DNA from: Rhyzopertha dominica
Taxonomy: Eukaryota; Arthropoda; Insecta; Coleoptera; Bostrichidae
Reading direction: 5' to 3'
NCBI GenBank assembly: GCA_025024175.1
Contig: QCXZ01000137.1
Span: forward strand, 60,414,911 to 60,478,910
Length of the DNA: 64,000 nt
In this document: piece after piece, positions 55,805 to 64,000 of the stretch
Layout of the letters: each line of letters starts with the position of its first letter
How positions within the stretch are numbered: the first letter of the stretch is position 1
Program-made: the position numbers and the translations under genes
The notes under the pieces: model-generated
Seen by the model: only the letters and a program-made list of their open reading frames with translations
The model's database searches: none
What the model was told of the DNA's origin: nothing

Positions 55805-57682
55805 GTAATAATAATAATAACAGTAATAATAATAATAATAATAATAATGTTATTATCACATAGTATCATTACAACAGTATCTATGATTCTTATGCGTAGA
55901 GTGTGAAAAAAGAATGCCCATAGATTTTTTAGGTAAGCATACCTTATCTGCTCTTCCGGACATCCCTGCACAGTAGATTAATTAATTAACAATCACTGCA
56001 TGCTGTCACATTTTTTCTGGATCAAGATACTTGTAGATAACTTGGGCTATTAGAAAATAACAAAAAAATATGTATTTTAGTAATTATAACATAAAATAAA
56101 CAAAATAAGCGTGTTCATATGGTGAGAATAAAGATGCCACTTTTTAAAAAATAATGTAACAAGGCGTTAGTGTAGTCATTGGTACATTGAAAACAAAAAA
56201 TTGCTTTGACAGACTTTCAAAATGAGCTATTATTTGATCCTTCTACCCTATTAAAAAATGAAAGTTGAGAGCTGCCACGCTGCCAGGGGTAGAAGGTTGT
56301 TTAGAAAATGTCAAATGTTAAATCACAAGATAGATGTTCTTCTTCGAAATAAAATTGACCTGATTGACAGATTTCCTTGCAGATGTTTTTCTATGATATA
56401 TTATAGTGAAATAAGAAATGCTCCACAAAAAGTAGACATAAACTGTTAAAGAACTGCAGAATTGACAAAGTTGTTTTTAATTTGCTTATTACATTTAAAA
56501 TTGGAGAGTTTTGCCGTATTATTTCCAAGACTTTGAATGCATTCTCTGTTCATAAATATGGTAGACCATGTATTTATTGATCAGAATACTGTATTTGGCC
56601 TCCATTGACTTCTTCTTATAGCAATTTTTACATTCTTTAAAATTTCAAGGTTTAAGCAATAATTAGATATGTTTTACTAGGAGATGTTTTAAGAAAGTTT
56701 AATTTAATTTAATTAACTTTAGTTTTTCAAAACTTTTATACACATGGCCGTAATAAAAAAATCCAAGATATAGCCTGTGTTGGGTGTATAAATATGGTTA
56801 CAAATGTAGGGTTGTAATAGTGAAAGCAAAAGAACATTACTATAATAATGACCTCATTAGTATAATAATGCACACAATCCGTGACAGTTGTAACAGTTAT
56901 AGTATGGTAGGAACATAGACCTAAGTATGTGTGAAAATGCAAGCAGCCCAAGACTGGTAGTACAGTAGGGACATACCCTATACACAACCCTGTATTTGAA
57001 AGTCGGCCTGCCATTATATAAGGCACATTTGACCTTGAGTTTTTTCTTCACATTCTAATTTCTTGCTATTTTTATGACAGGACAAACTAGAAGGAAATGC
57101 CTATGGAATATAGAAACAAATAGAACCAAAAAGTACCCAAAAAATTAACATTCCATTTCTGGTTTTGGTCCACAAAAAAAGTATCTCTGCCAACTAGTTT
57201 GTAGTATTTTTACCTGATGTCCAGGTTCTATACTATTTTTTGTGGCAAACCTCAAGAAATGTATTTGCTTTTTGTTTACTTATTATTAAATGTTAATAAT
57301 ATTTCCATTTCAGAGCTTTCAGAAGTACTATGGAACATGGTCCTTAGCAAGGGCTTGGGCGTTCAAAGTTGGGTAGGAGGCATAGCTCTGTACATCATAT
57401 TCAGTTTCTGGGCTTGCCTCACAGTATCTATCTTGGTACTCATGGAAGGACTGTCCGCGTTCTTACATACACTTCGTTTGCACTGGTAATGTCATTATAA
57501 AATCTTGGAGTAGCAATACATTAACTGAAACCGAAAATGTGCATGTTGCTTAACATTAAAAAAATTTTTTTTCCTTTAGGGTGGAGTTTCAGAGCAAGTT
57601 CTACGCTGGTCAGGGACATGCCTTCCAGCCATTTGCATTCGAATTAATTTTAGATTCAGCCTCCCAGACCACAGAAGATTAA
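22779..57682 (+). CDS. Vha100-1: V-ATPase V0 subunit a (116 kDa), 848/844 aa isoforms
   Basis: Membrane stator/proton-channel subunit of the vacuolar H+-ATPase, setting its location and forming the half-channels against the c-ring. Exons: 22779-22895, 22950-23126, 27933-28061, then either 37150-37235 or 42883-42980, then 51463-51589, 51652-51828, 51887-52099, 52157-52447, 52507-52853, 52926-53053, 53137-53369, 55483-55717, 57314-57485, 57580-57682. All borders are GT/AG and phases agree to the stop. The N-terminal cytoplasmic half starts [20 protein letters not shown] and includes [16 protein letters not shown] and [11 protein letters not shown]. The C-terminal half has about eight membrane helices, e.g. 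[20 protein letters not shown] and [16 protein letters not shown]. The essential channel Arg is in [14 protein letters not shown] (~residue 748). Tail [14 protein letters not shown]. Introns around exon 4 are 9.1, 5.6 and 8.5 kb. Best match is insect Vha100-1; another Vha100 paralog is possible. Confidence 0.96.
23127..23327. other. V-ATPase intron 2, start
   Basis: Short AT-rich stretch between exon 2 and the foldback element. Nothing recognised. Confidence 0.4.
23328..24778. mobile_element. 1.45-kb foldback-type element
   Basis: The outer ends are CAGGGGTGT at 23328 and its inverse ending at 24778. Further in, the left half near 23560-23690 and the reverse complement of the right half near 24470-24600 share long matching runs, such as CTTTTCTGTGC then TGAAATAA, then AATCAAGAA, TTTCCGAGAT and AAAACACTTTTTT. 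So the inverted repeats are several hundred bp long though diverged. The centre (about 23700-24400) has no convincing coding frame. It lies in V-ATPase intron 2. Superfamily not identified. Confidence 0.65.
24779..26869. other. V-ATPase intron 2, middle
   Basis: AT-rich intron with no recognised gene or repeat. A TAGAGGGTGCCGC string near 25550 faintly resembles the end of the mariner-like remnant at 27850 (GGGTGCCTC reversed) but is too short to call. Confidence 0.4.
26870..27880 (-). pseudogene. decayed mariner-like transposase
   Basis: Reading the minus strand from 27880 downwards gives, in shifting frames, [20 protein letters not shown] (the N-terminal helix of SETMAR-type mariners), then GRIFISIG, a [21 protein letters not shown] piece, [17 protein letters not shown] (the block around the second catalytic Asp, near 27010-27060) and further fragments. 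Stops and frameshifts are frequent. The right end carries GAGGCACCCTTTATA (27856-27870), a plausible terminal repeat with the GGGTGCCTC motif. The lineage differs from the intact mariner in the Sec8 intron. It is inside V-ATPase intron 2, antisense to the host gene. Confidence 0.8.
28062..30302. other. V-ATPase intron 3, first part
   Basis: Start of the 9.1-kb intron between exon 3 and alternative exon 4a. AT-rich to 29400. From about 29430 to 30300 base composition is more even, and it probably continues the Gypsy fossil (integrase side), but I could not align it. A GTCACTGTACTAATTT string near 28312 resembles one near 21951. Confidence 0.4.
30303..30920 (-). pseudogene. Ty3/Gypsy retrotransposon pol fossil (RT-RNase H)
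   Basis: The minus strand from 30920 reads in broken frames: a DYRN start, then [23 protein letters not shown] followed by [17 protein letters not shown] (30672-30760, the reverse-transcriptase palm motif MPFGLxNAPATFQ), and, after a gap, [20 protein letters not shown] (30450-30530, the YRRFIxxFSxIARPL block that precedes RNase H). The YxDD catalytic box is not readable between them. No LTRs or envelope-like gene were noticed. An old dead copy, antisense to the V-ATPase gene. Confidence 0.8.
30921..35899. other. V-ATPase intron 3, middle
   Basis: About 5 kb of AT-rich intron. A short (TAA)n tract is at 31604-31621. No reading frame with recognisable motifs; nothing else seen. Confidence 0.4.
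35950..36290 (-). pseudogene. mariner-like transposase, N-terminal HTH fragment
   Basis: The minus strand reads [20 protein letters not shown] then [17 protein letters not shown] (about 36080 down to 35965). This is the GRP hook plus second helix-turn-helix of SETMAR-type mariners (GRPVSxxTxxNIxKVRxLIxxDRRLTIREIA). No catalytic core accompanies it, so it is a truncated fossil. Confidence 0.75.
36300..37149. other. V-ATPase intron immediately upstream of exon 4a
   Basis: Intron with a branch/acceptor ending in CTGCTCAG at 37142-37149. Composition rises in GC from about 36950 towards the exon, possibly conserved flanking sequence controlling exon choice. A (TTTAGTGGC)-type palindrome around 36470-36500 (CCACTAAATATTAATATTTAGTGG) is notable. 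Confidence 0.4.
37150..37235 (+). CDS. Vha100-1: V-ATPase subunit a, mutually exclusive exon 4a
   Basis: Eighty-six bases between CTGCTCAG and GTAAGG. In the frame set by exon 3 they read [20 protein letters not shown] then AGGQALKL and two bases of a Gly codon. Vertebrate subunit a1 has a MADPD…LLEP…LRLG segment at this point, so this looks like the ancestral version. Phase 0 in, phase 2 out, identical to 42883-42980; it joins exon 5 as [13 protein letters not shown]. The exon is strikingly GC-rich in an AT-rich intron, as expected for a constrained coding exon. Using it gives an 844-aa protein. Confidence 0.93.
37236..40390. other. V-ATPase intron between exons 4a and 4b, first part
   Basis: Mostly AT-rich. 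Holds a repeat copy at 38535-38558 (inverse of 18008-18031, with similarity extending over about 38490-38610). A compositionally distinct block at 38820-39070, with an open frame in both directions, looks like a dispersed repeat but matches nothing I can name. Confidence 0.45.
40391..41224. mobile_element. palindrome of two head-to-head Penelope-like fragments
   Basis: The arm 40391-40775 is the inverse of 40797-41212, with a ~21-bp centre. The right arm reads outward as a coding fragment: [48 protein letters not shown], then [17 protein letters not shown]. This resembles the GIY-YIG endonuclease C-terminus of Penelope-like retroelements (…SKLNFLEELEIYK…). Just past the right arm, CTGATGA (41199-41205), a possible stem II (GGCT…AGCT) and GAAA (41221-41224) form a hammerhead-ribozyme core, which these elements carry. 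The arms are very similar, so the insertion is fairly young. It lies between the two alternative V-ATPase exons. Confidence 0.7.
41225..42882. other. V-ATPase intron upstream of exon 4b
   Basis: AT-rich with a more even-composition block at 42340-42600 that has short open frames but no recognised motif. The acceptor of exon 4b is TTATTGAGCAG (ends 42882). Confidence 0.4.
42883..42980 (+). CDS. Vha100-1: V-ATPase subunit a, mutually exclusive exon 4b
   Basis: Ninety-eight bases, between GAGCAG and GTATGT, reading [20 protein letters not shown] then [12 protein letters not shown] and two bases of Gly in the exon-3 frame. It is phase 0 in and phase 2 out, and joins exon 5 as G-FVAGV. I recall this [17 protein letters not shown] version from insect Vha100-1 isoforms. 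It differs from exon 4a at almost every residue apart from the final Leu-Gly. It introduces more Ser/Thr residues than the acidic 4a segment. Gives the 848-aa protein. Confidence 0.93.
43280..43405. repeat. 36-bp inverted repeat downstream of exon 4b
   Basis: The arm 43280-43315 (GATTGCTTCCAAAGGTTTCG…) is the inverse of 43370-43405 with four mismatches; the loop is 54 bp. Just after it the plus strand reads [20 protein letters not shown], which looks like translated repeat rather than a known domain. It could be a transposon end or an intronic RNA structure. Confidence 0.7.
46734..46767. repeat. (CTA)n microsatellite
   Basis: About eleven CTA units in the V-ATPase intron before exon 5. Confidence 0.95.
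53370..54119. other. V-ATPase intron 11, first part
   Basis: Follows the donor AATTATCAG|GTAAGA. The frame stays open for 24 more codons to a stop at 53439-53441, with TTTATTAAAC-type AT-rich sequence after it. Otherwise nothing recognised. Confidence 0.4.
54120..54720 (-). pseudogene. decayed mariner-like transposase, catalytic-core fragment
   Basis: The minus strand reads [20 protein letters not shown] followed by RHNEHLW (54420-54500), matching the FxxKVLFTDEASFTRNGxFNxHNxHLW block around the first catalytic Asp (here changed to SHE), then VFNWCV near 54340 and a [18 protein letters not shown] piece near 54150-54180, matching RWIGRGGPVPWPPRSPDL. Several stops; the catalytic Asp are lost. 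Lies in V-ATPase intron 11, antisense. A third mariner-type lineage in the window. Confidence 0.8.
54721..55482. other. V-ATPase intron 11, end
   Basis: AT-rich intron. The open frame 54915-55145 has no motif I recognise and could extend the neighbouring transposon fossil. Confidence 0.35.
55772..55848. repeat. (AAT)n microsatellite
   Basis: About 77 bp of AAT repeats interrupted twice by AACAGT, just inside V-ATPase intron 12. Confidence 0.95.
55849..57313. other. V-ATPase intron 12
   Basis: AT-rich intron. No gene, alternative exon or clear repeat seen. Confidence 0.45.
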
Positions 57683-57864
57683 GAAAAAGTACACTTCTCC
57701 CGTTAGAAAAAATTTAAATTCAGAGATTCGGCGTGTATTATTTTTTTATTTATGTTGTAGATGTACTTATTGTTGCCATGGCTTATTAATTGGAAAACCA
57801 ATGTTAGTTAATGTTTAAAAAAGGTGTATTAGTAACTAACCTTGAAAATGTTTAAAGTGCATGC

Positions 57865-57870
57865 AATAAA
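57865..57870 (+). terminator. poly(A) signal, V-ATPase subunit a
   Basis: AATAAA 183 nt past the stop codon at 57680-57682. It is the first canonical signal I noticed downstream. Confidence 0.6.
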
Positions 57871-57980
57871 TGTAACAAACTTAATTTAGTAAATGTGTAG
57901 TTACTGCATTCTCTATTTCATTTCTTTTTAGTATGGTTATTTTCCCTGAACTTGACAGTTTTAGATGAGGTTAGTTTAAT

Positions 57981-58019
57981 CTTTGAATATAGAACGTATA
58001 GAACGTTCTATATTCAAAG
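57981..58019. repeat. 17-bp perfect hairpin
   Basis: CTTTGAATATAGAACGT at 57981-57997 is exactly inverted at 58003-58019, with a 5-nt loop. It lies about 110 bp past the V-ATPase poly(A) signal. Confidence 0.8.
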
Positions 58020-60385
58020 GTTTAATGTTGGTAATTGTTGCTCATCTGTAAGCCGATTAGGTAAACTTTTCCGTTTTTATTTACTTATCGCTACTTTACT
58101 GGTACTTACACCACAAGAAAAAATTAACTCGTATGAAACGTGGTGCCTTCTAGTAGTTGAGCTAGTCAGCAGGTTAATTAGTAGAGCATCGTTTGAACAA
58201 GATTGCTAGTTCTAAATGAAATACTCTTTTGTCAAATGCTTGTAAAAATCTTTCAAGATCTTTAATTTCACAATCAACTGATCTCAGTGAGAAGACATTT
58301 TTACTTGCACATACTTTTATGACCGAGAATTCAGAAAAATTTAGTAATTTATAAGAATTTCAGGAAATCACCAGACCATTCAATTGACCAGAGAATTGCT
58401 CATAGACATCCACCAGATGACATTATTGAAAGAAAGATGAGAAAATTCAGTGTAATGTGAAAATGAATTCACTTTCAACTTGTACTTGGTTAAAAAACTG
58501 GTATCTGTAAATTACAGTTTATTTATACAATACATATAGAATTGGGATTGAACCTTTGATTGTCCTATACCCAAAAGTTTCTTTGACCAGAAATGTACAA
58601 TCGTACGTTTTTCCTTTCCTGCAAAATAAAACTATTCAGAAAATATTTACACATCTTTTTCATGCATAAATAAACAAAAAGTATGAAAAAAGAGCTGTCT
58701 ATAAAGCAGATCAAAAACATCCCTGACAACAATTTTCATCATTATCATTTTTAATGATAAACGAATTAAAAAATAAAGATAGATTATTTTTAAAGCTGTT
58801 CAGTTTTCATGTTTATTTTTATTTTCTTATATCGTTCTTTGCTGCTCCCTTTCCTTATTTCTTTTATCTGCAACCACCAGTTGAATCCTTGTCAGGGGCG
58901 TAGCTAGGTACTAGCGGGCCCTATACCAAACTAGGGCAGTGGGCCCCTAAATGCATTTAATTAATAGGGAACATAATTTTTTGGGTTAAAACCTTGTGTG
59001 GTTCTAATCAATCCCTACACTTCAGTGTCCTCTTTTGAAATAATCTATGGTTCTAAGGGAAAACACAGTACTTATGTATGTGGTTCAAAAGGATACTTTT
59101 ATGGCCATGAAAGATAATGTAGCAGTATAAAAACGAATATTTGATGAGACTGAACACTATTTTCTGATCAGTAAGTGAAATATGCTTATCTATTTCTACA
59201 AGTAAAAATAAAACTACCTATAAAAGAGAAATATTCTTTGGTGAAAAGGAACATTACCTTACCTTATTGTTCACATAAATAAAGCACCTACATTATTCAC
59301 AGTCGGTAAAAAATTAATAAAAATGAAGAGGAATGTGTTTTCTTGATGATCATAAAAATAAAGTATATTCGGTCTGCAATTTAACCTGTCGTTCTTTTCT
59401 GCAAAAACCTGTATTCATTTTTCCAAGTTCTGAGAGGACTTAAATATGTTAATCTAATCTTACTGGATTGCTATAAGGGCCAAATGTAATAATTGACAAT
59501 CTCTTTTTTAAGTCCTGATTTAAAACATATTTTTAAGGTCACTGATTAATTACCCAGACCTTTTAGCAGCTTTCTTAAATATGTCAATTAAATTTTGTGA
59601 AGGTAAATGATGGAATGTTCTTTGCAACATATGAAGGGTCAAATCTATGTAGGTTTTGAGAAATCATGATCCTTCATAAAGAGAAATCCCTTCTTGTCTA
59701 GATTTTTTTTGTTTTTAAATGGAGGAATAAAGTTCCATGTCTGCTAATTTATCAGTGTTGTTTCTAAAATATAAACAGAAGACGGAATAGCGACAAGATT
59801 TTCATAAACGCTTTGTAATTATGTAGAAGCCTGTTGTACATCTATACTGGGATTTTGTAAAAACTGGATTTATTAATTTAAATACAGGTAAGCTAGTGAA
59901 CATATTAACCAGAAAAACAAAACTCATAACAATTAAGTATATCAATAAATTTTGACTCTTCACGCTCTTCTTTCTTTTACTGATCTCTTAATTTTTACAT
60001 AATTTTACTTTAATTGCAAAAAGTTATCTAACTTTGTGAAGGCCACCTAGTGGGACAGACCCTTTTTAATGTTATGTGTTATGACTGTAGTCGGCATTCG
60101 ACGAATGTTANTTAAGGAGAGACTGTACTTCTGCATATGCATCTCATTATAGCGAGGCTACAATTGAAATTTTGTGTAATATGTCTTTCGTAAGTCTAGG
60201 GGTGGTAGTACCTTCCAACACGTCCTTAAATCATAAAAATGACTTACAATACATTAGTAGGTATACTTTGAATATTTTATTATTACATATTGCAAAATTT
60301 GTGACAGTTGGTCGGTTTTTAATCAATCTTGTGTTGTATATATATGTTGTATGTATATATAATCACCTCACATGCTTTATTAATA
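58020..60385. other. gene-free region 3' of the V-ATPase gene
   Basis: AT-rich. A CAGGGGCGTAGCTAGG string at about 58895-58910, followed by GC-rich GGGCCC runs, looks like the end of a dispersed transposon family (see 16586-17238). No coding motif recognised. Confidence 0.4.
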
Positions 60386-61315
60386 CGAGGGTCATGTCAA
60401 AATTCCTGCACTCAAAAACACAGTTCGCAGATGAAACGTATATTTTAAAAAATTGCAATAAAATTGTTCAATATAATCCTTGCATATCCAAAACACGCTG
60501 CCATCGCTACTGCAGTAATGTAATATCGTTAAATACACCATTTTTGTCAAGATGTTTTAGCAGTTGGAACGCATATGCTGTTGCAGAGCTTTTATCATTC
60601 CAAGTCAATAAATCACCGAACTTCACAAATTCTCCTTTGCACTGGAGGAACAGAACGAAATCTGGAGGACTCATGTCAGGGCTACACGGGGACTGTGGGA
60701 GAATTTCACAGCAGTTCTCCCAAAATGCTTTGACACTGCTTTATGCGATCAAGCGTTATCGTGTAAGAGGATTACGTCGCTGTCGTTCATATCTCGTCTA
60801 CACGTTTGGAATAATACATTTAAATTTTCTACAAAGACAAATACATATTTGTCTTTTGGTGTTTGTCTATTGCTTGTTTGTCCATGTGATTTTCTTTCAT
60901 TATTGTAGTCACAATGGCAGCAAAAGTGTTGTCGGTAGCAGTATGAGGTCTCCAACTTCTGTGATCGTCTTTATCAGTTCACTAGTCCAACGCTTTGGAA
61001 CGCTTATTCCATCAAGCTACTGTTAAACTATCCAAATATGACTCATTGCAAGCATCTTATAAGGCACCATGAATTTCGGCAACCGTTTTTTCGCGCAGTG
61101 TTTGAATTTTGATATACGCACATTAATCCGCTACAGTGACGCATTCCATTGCATCAAACTACTCCGATTTGAGAATTTTCTACACATAAGCTGAGTGAAC
61201 TACCCGCACTCTCTATATAGCATAGCTATAGACTCATAATTTGACAGCATTTGTTTTTCACCATCGCCAGTTCAGCGCCAGCTTGGTATATGCCGGAATT
61301 ATGACAAGACCCTCG
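60386..61315 (-). mobile_element. degenerate mariner-like element, 930 bp
   Basis: Flanked by TA on both sides (60384-60385, 61316-61317). The inverted ends start CGAGGGTC at 60386 and, reversed, at 61315, and continue similar for about 26 bp (ATGTCAAAATTCC versus TTGTCATAATTCC). The minus strand keeps SDVILLHDNA (near 60750-60780, the second catalytic Asp) and an MSPPDFVLF piece (near 60660-60690, the position of the third), then a C-terminal RWQRVLDMQGLY (near 60480-60515). Stops and a missing N-terminal half make it non-functional; it is shorter than the 1.3 kb of an intact copy. The ends differ completely from those of the intact mariner at 3662. Confidence 0.85.
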
Positions 61316-64000
61316 TATTTTTCCAACTTAAACAACTACCTGCTAGATTAATCAATTCATTTTGATTTTCTGGAATAATATTATTAACTGACCCCCCTTT
61401 TTACAGAAATATTGTTGCCATATGCACTCTTATACGTTTTAATTAGGTACTAAATCACTTATATAAAAATACATATTTCTTTACGTATAGCTAAATCGAT
61501 TCGTCGAAAATTGGATGGATACCAATGATCAATAGTAAGATAGAAACGGGTACGAGGTGAGTCTGTGGAAAAGGGATCTAGGCCTATTCGGTCTCTTATT
61601 AGCACTAGGGCTTGTGAGCTCTACACCATTGGTGTATCTGGTTTCTGGTACAGCAGTTGCTATCTGAACTCGGGGCCCTTTCCACCTTCCCTAAAGTTAG
61701 CTGATTAATTAAGTATGTATTTACGAAATTGTTAATGAAGTAAAATTTATAGAAATGCGTATTTCACAATTTTCATCTAGAACTTACCTATATTTGACCT
61801 ATGCAAACGGTTTCCAAGCTTATTTTGGTCAGAAGTCATAATACGATTTGTACTTTGTTCAGCTCTTCTAATATGTTTTCTTATAGGGATTGTTCAACTA
61901 TGCATGATTCTGTTATGTGGAATACCCAGAATCGGTCACATATTTGTATTTGGCGGTAACTTCAATCTTCTTAGTCCCAAATTTCAAAATTAATACAAAG
62001 AAACAAAAACTTTCAAAAGTATCAGTTATTTCGATAAAAAATCCATATCAATTAAGAGTTATGAAAGTCTATTTAACGTAAGTTAAAGGAATCCAGTAGT
62101 ATCATAAGCACGAATTAAAACCCGGTGTGCTGTTAAAATGCCAGTATACAAAAAACTTTTTGAAAAGCATTAAATATATCTCAGTTTATTTAAATGAGGG
62201 TTAATTTGGTCAGTGCACTGGCGGACTACGGAGGTTGTTGACTCAACTTAAAAAAAATATTAGCTAAATGAAAAATGTGATAATTAAATAAAACCAAAGG
62301 CTCAGTCTAAATAAAAGATTGTGTATTCTGTACTGTGTTCATAACAAAGCATATCTTGCATAATTTTATGCAACTATGTATCTAATTCTGATTTTACACA
62401 GTACCTACTCATAATGTATACAAAATCGTCGTCGAACATTGAGATGTATTAATATGCTATCATTTTACTGATGTGTTGTGGTGTCTGGTTATTATCTAGC
62501 ATTTATACACTTGACTCAAAAGCACTATTTTCAATTTATGCCCTGGTCATAATTTCAGCCAAAGAGCAAAAAGAAGTACTCAAATTTGATCTATTTAAAA
62601 TATCAGATCAATACGATCACGGTTTTTAATCCTTTTTAATGTCCAAGTTTAATGGAGTATTATCGATGTGCTCATATTCAGTTTCAGATGACGATATTAG
62701 ATGTTTTAAGCATATTTGATTAAAGTTAAAAACATAAATTACTTTTATGTCGCATAAAAATTGCCGCAGAAGTAACAATCGAAGTATAACTTGCATTGCC
62801 ATAATAAGATTAATTGATCATAAAGGAATACCTACATTTGTAATAATTTATACTGCGCGTTTAAATGCTAATCCCTGCAGATTTCAGTATAGTCAAGTAA
62901 ATTCCCTAAAAAATTTTAACATACGTTTTTGGCGATATTGAGCCATATTTTGCAAATCAATGACAATAACAAGATGAATATATTACATTGAGAACAATAA
63001 CAAATGGTGGTTTTAAAATTATGCAGAAATTTGAGTAAAATTAGAAGTATGAGTAGAAATTGTTAGAGATAAAACATCACTTTAATGCTGATTGGTGGTA
63101 ACTGGCCAGCTGACACATAATGCTGGGGCGTACAACTTGTACTTTTAAGTTTAACTAAGATTAACTAAACCAGCAGCATCATTACACTCTTAGGTACTGT
63201 TTCACGACCAGGTTGTTTCCTCATTCTCAGATTTAATAATTTTTTATCTTTATTAGCTAACTCCTAACTTAAATTTCTAAAGCTTCTAATGTGAAAAGTT
63301 GAAACTAAAAAGCGCATCGGTTATTTAATTAATTAATATTTGATATGTGCGAATTCAAAATCATAAAACGTGGTTCTATTAGTAGATGCTTAAGGCGATT
63401 TATTTATATTTTTTAGTACTTCGTTTGACATATGTGGATCACGGATCTTTATTCTTCCAAATAAAATGTATCTACTTATCTTTTGTTAAACGTGCTAGAG
63501 ATGCAACTGAATATGCTAGATATCGCCTAACTGATATTAAGAATAAACGAGCTTTTGAAGATCAGTATATATAAAAACATAAAAAACTTGGGTCTTCACA
63601 GAAGATGTTTTAAGTCATCTTGCAGAAAATCAACGAAGATTGTTCATGAAATAAATACTTCGTTAATTACTTTGGTACATAATCCGATTAAGGCACATGT
63701 TTATTTATGTTGAATTATTCAGTAATGGGAATTCCTGCTTTGCCCCCCCTTAGACCAAAAGCTGGGTACGCCCATGTCCTTGTGTATACATATTATATAT
63801 TATACAAACAACGGTTGAATTCACAATTCAGGAAGCCAACTCGTCCGTAGGGTTCGTATAACGCTATTTTGTTTATACCGCTATTTTACTCTTTTGCTTA
63901 CAAACACTAATATCGTTAAAGCCTAATACGTTATCACTGAGACTTCCGAGAAACGTCAAGTTTGGTTTTCTACATCACAAAGTAGCCTCATCCCAGGGTA
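61316..64000. other. gene-free right end of the window
   Basis: AT-rich; no gene recognised. A more even-composition block lies at 61545-61690. Near 63730-63780 a C-run followed by GGGTACGCCCATG resembles the inverted end of the GGCGTAGCTAGG family. Confidence 0.4.

Noticed and set aside
55723..55971. Ile-rich frame on the minus strand
   Set aside because: Translation of the AAT microsatellite.
60172..61026. 284-aa open frame on the plus strand
   Set aside because: Low-complexity hydrophobic/cysteine-rich peptide, no motif. It overlaps a mariner fossil coded on the other strand, so it is a chance frame.
1..64000. tRNA, rRNA or CRISPR array
   Set aside because: No tRNA-like B-box/GTTCRA context with cloverleaf arms, no rRNA signature, no regularly spaced direct repeats. 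The organism is a eukaryote.

Overview
This is an AT-rich stretch of an animal nuclear genome, almost certainly an insect (possibly a beetle, which I cannot prove). Genes have introns with GT/AG borders, two have very long introns, the proteins match insect orthologs best, and the non-coding DNA is littered with Tc1/mariner-type debris. A few isolated N bases show it is draft assembly.

Layout: (1) 2490-12691, minus strand: exocyst subunit Sec8/EXOC4, 14 exons found, last ~75 codons not seen. A complete mariner transposon (3662-4948) with perfect 26-bp ends and an intact 344-aa transposase sits in one of its introns, and a THAP-domain transposon fossil with a second element nested in it sits in another. 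(2) 13041-14548, minus: a four-exon, divergent alpha-tubulin of 449 aa, only 350 bp upstream of the Sec8 start. (3) 15302-18895, plus: the last three exons of a Ly6/uPAR-fold, probably GPI-anchored, protein. (4) 18994-21097, minus: spindle-checkpoint protein Bub3, 327 aa, four exons, convergent with the Ly6 gene so that their 3' UTRs are predicted to overlap. (5) 22779-57682, plus: the V-ATPase 116-kDa subunit a (Vha100-1-like), spanning 35 kb. (6) 57683-64000: gene-free, repeat-rich sequence with another mariner fossil.

The most interesting structure is in the V-ATPase gene. Between exon 3 (ends 28061) and exon 5 (starts 51463) lie two alternative versions of the same exon, at 37150-37235 and 42883-42980. 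Both start in phase 0 and end in phase 2, so either one joins in frame while using both shifts the frame. This predicts two V-ATPase a-subunits (844 and 848 aa) differing only in a ~30-residue cytoplasmic segment. Neither exon appears in full as an open reading frame in the correct frame from a start codon; they were found by splice-site and homology reading. A ~0.8-kb palindrome made of two head-to-head Penelope-like element fragments lies between the two alternative exons.

The genes are ordinary housekeeping or developmental genes that do not form a joint pathway: exocytosis (Sec8), microtubules (alpha-tubulin), mitotic checkpoint (Bub3), organelle acidification (V-ATPase). Transposon history makes up most of the rest: at least six mariner-like insertions of different lineages and ages, one Ty3/Gypsy fossil, Penelope-like inverted fragments, a 1.45-kb foldback element and several small terminal-inverted-repeat elements. 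I saw no tRNA, rRNA or CRISPR array.
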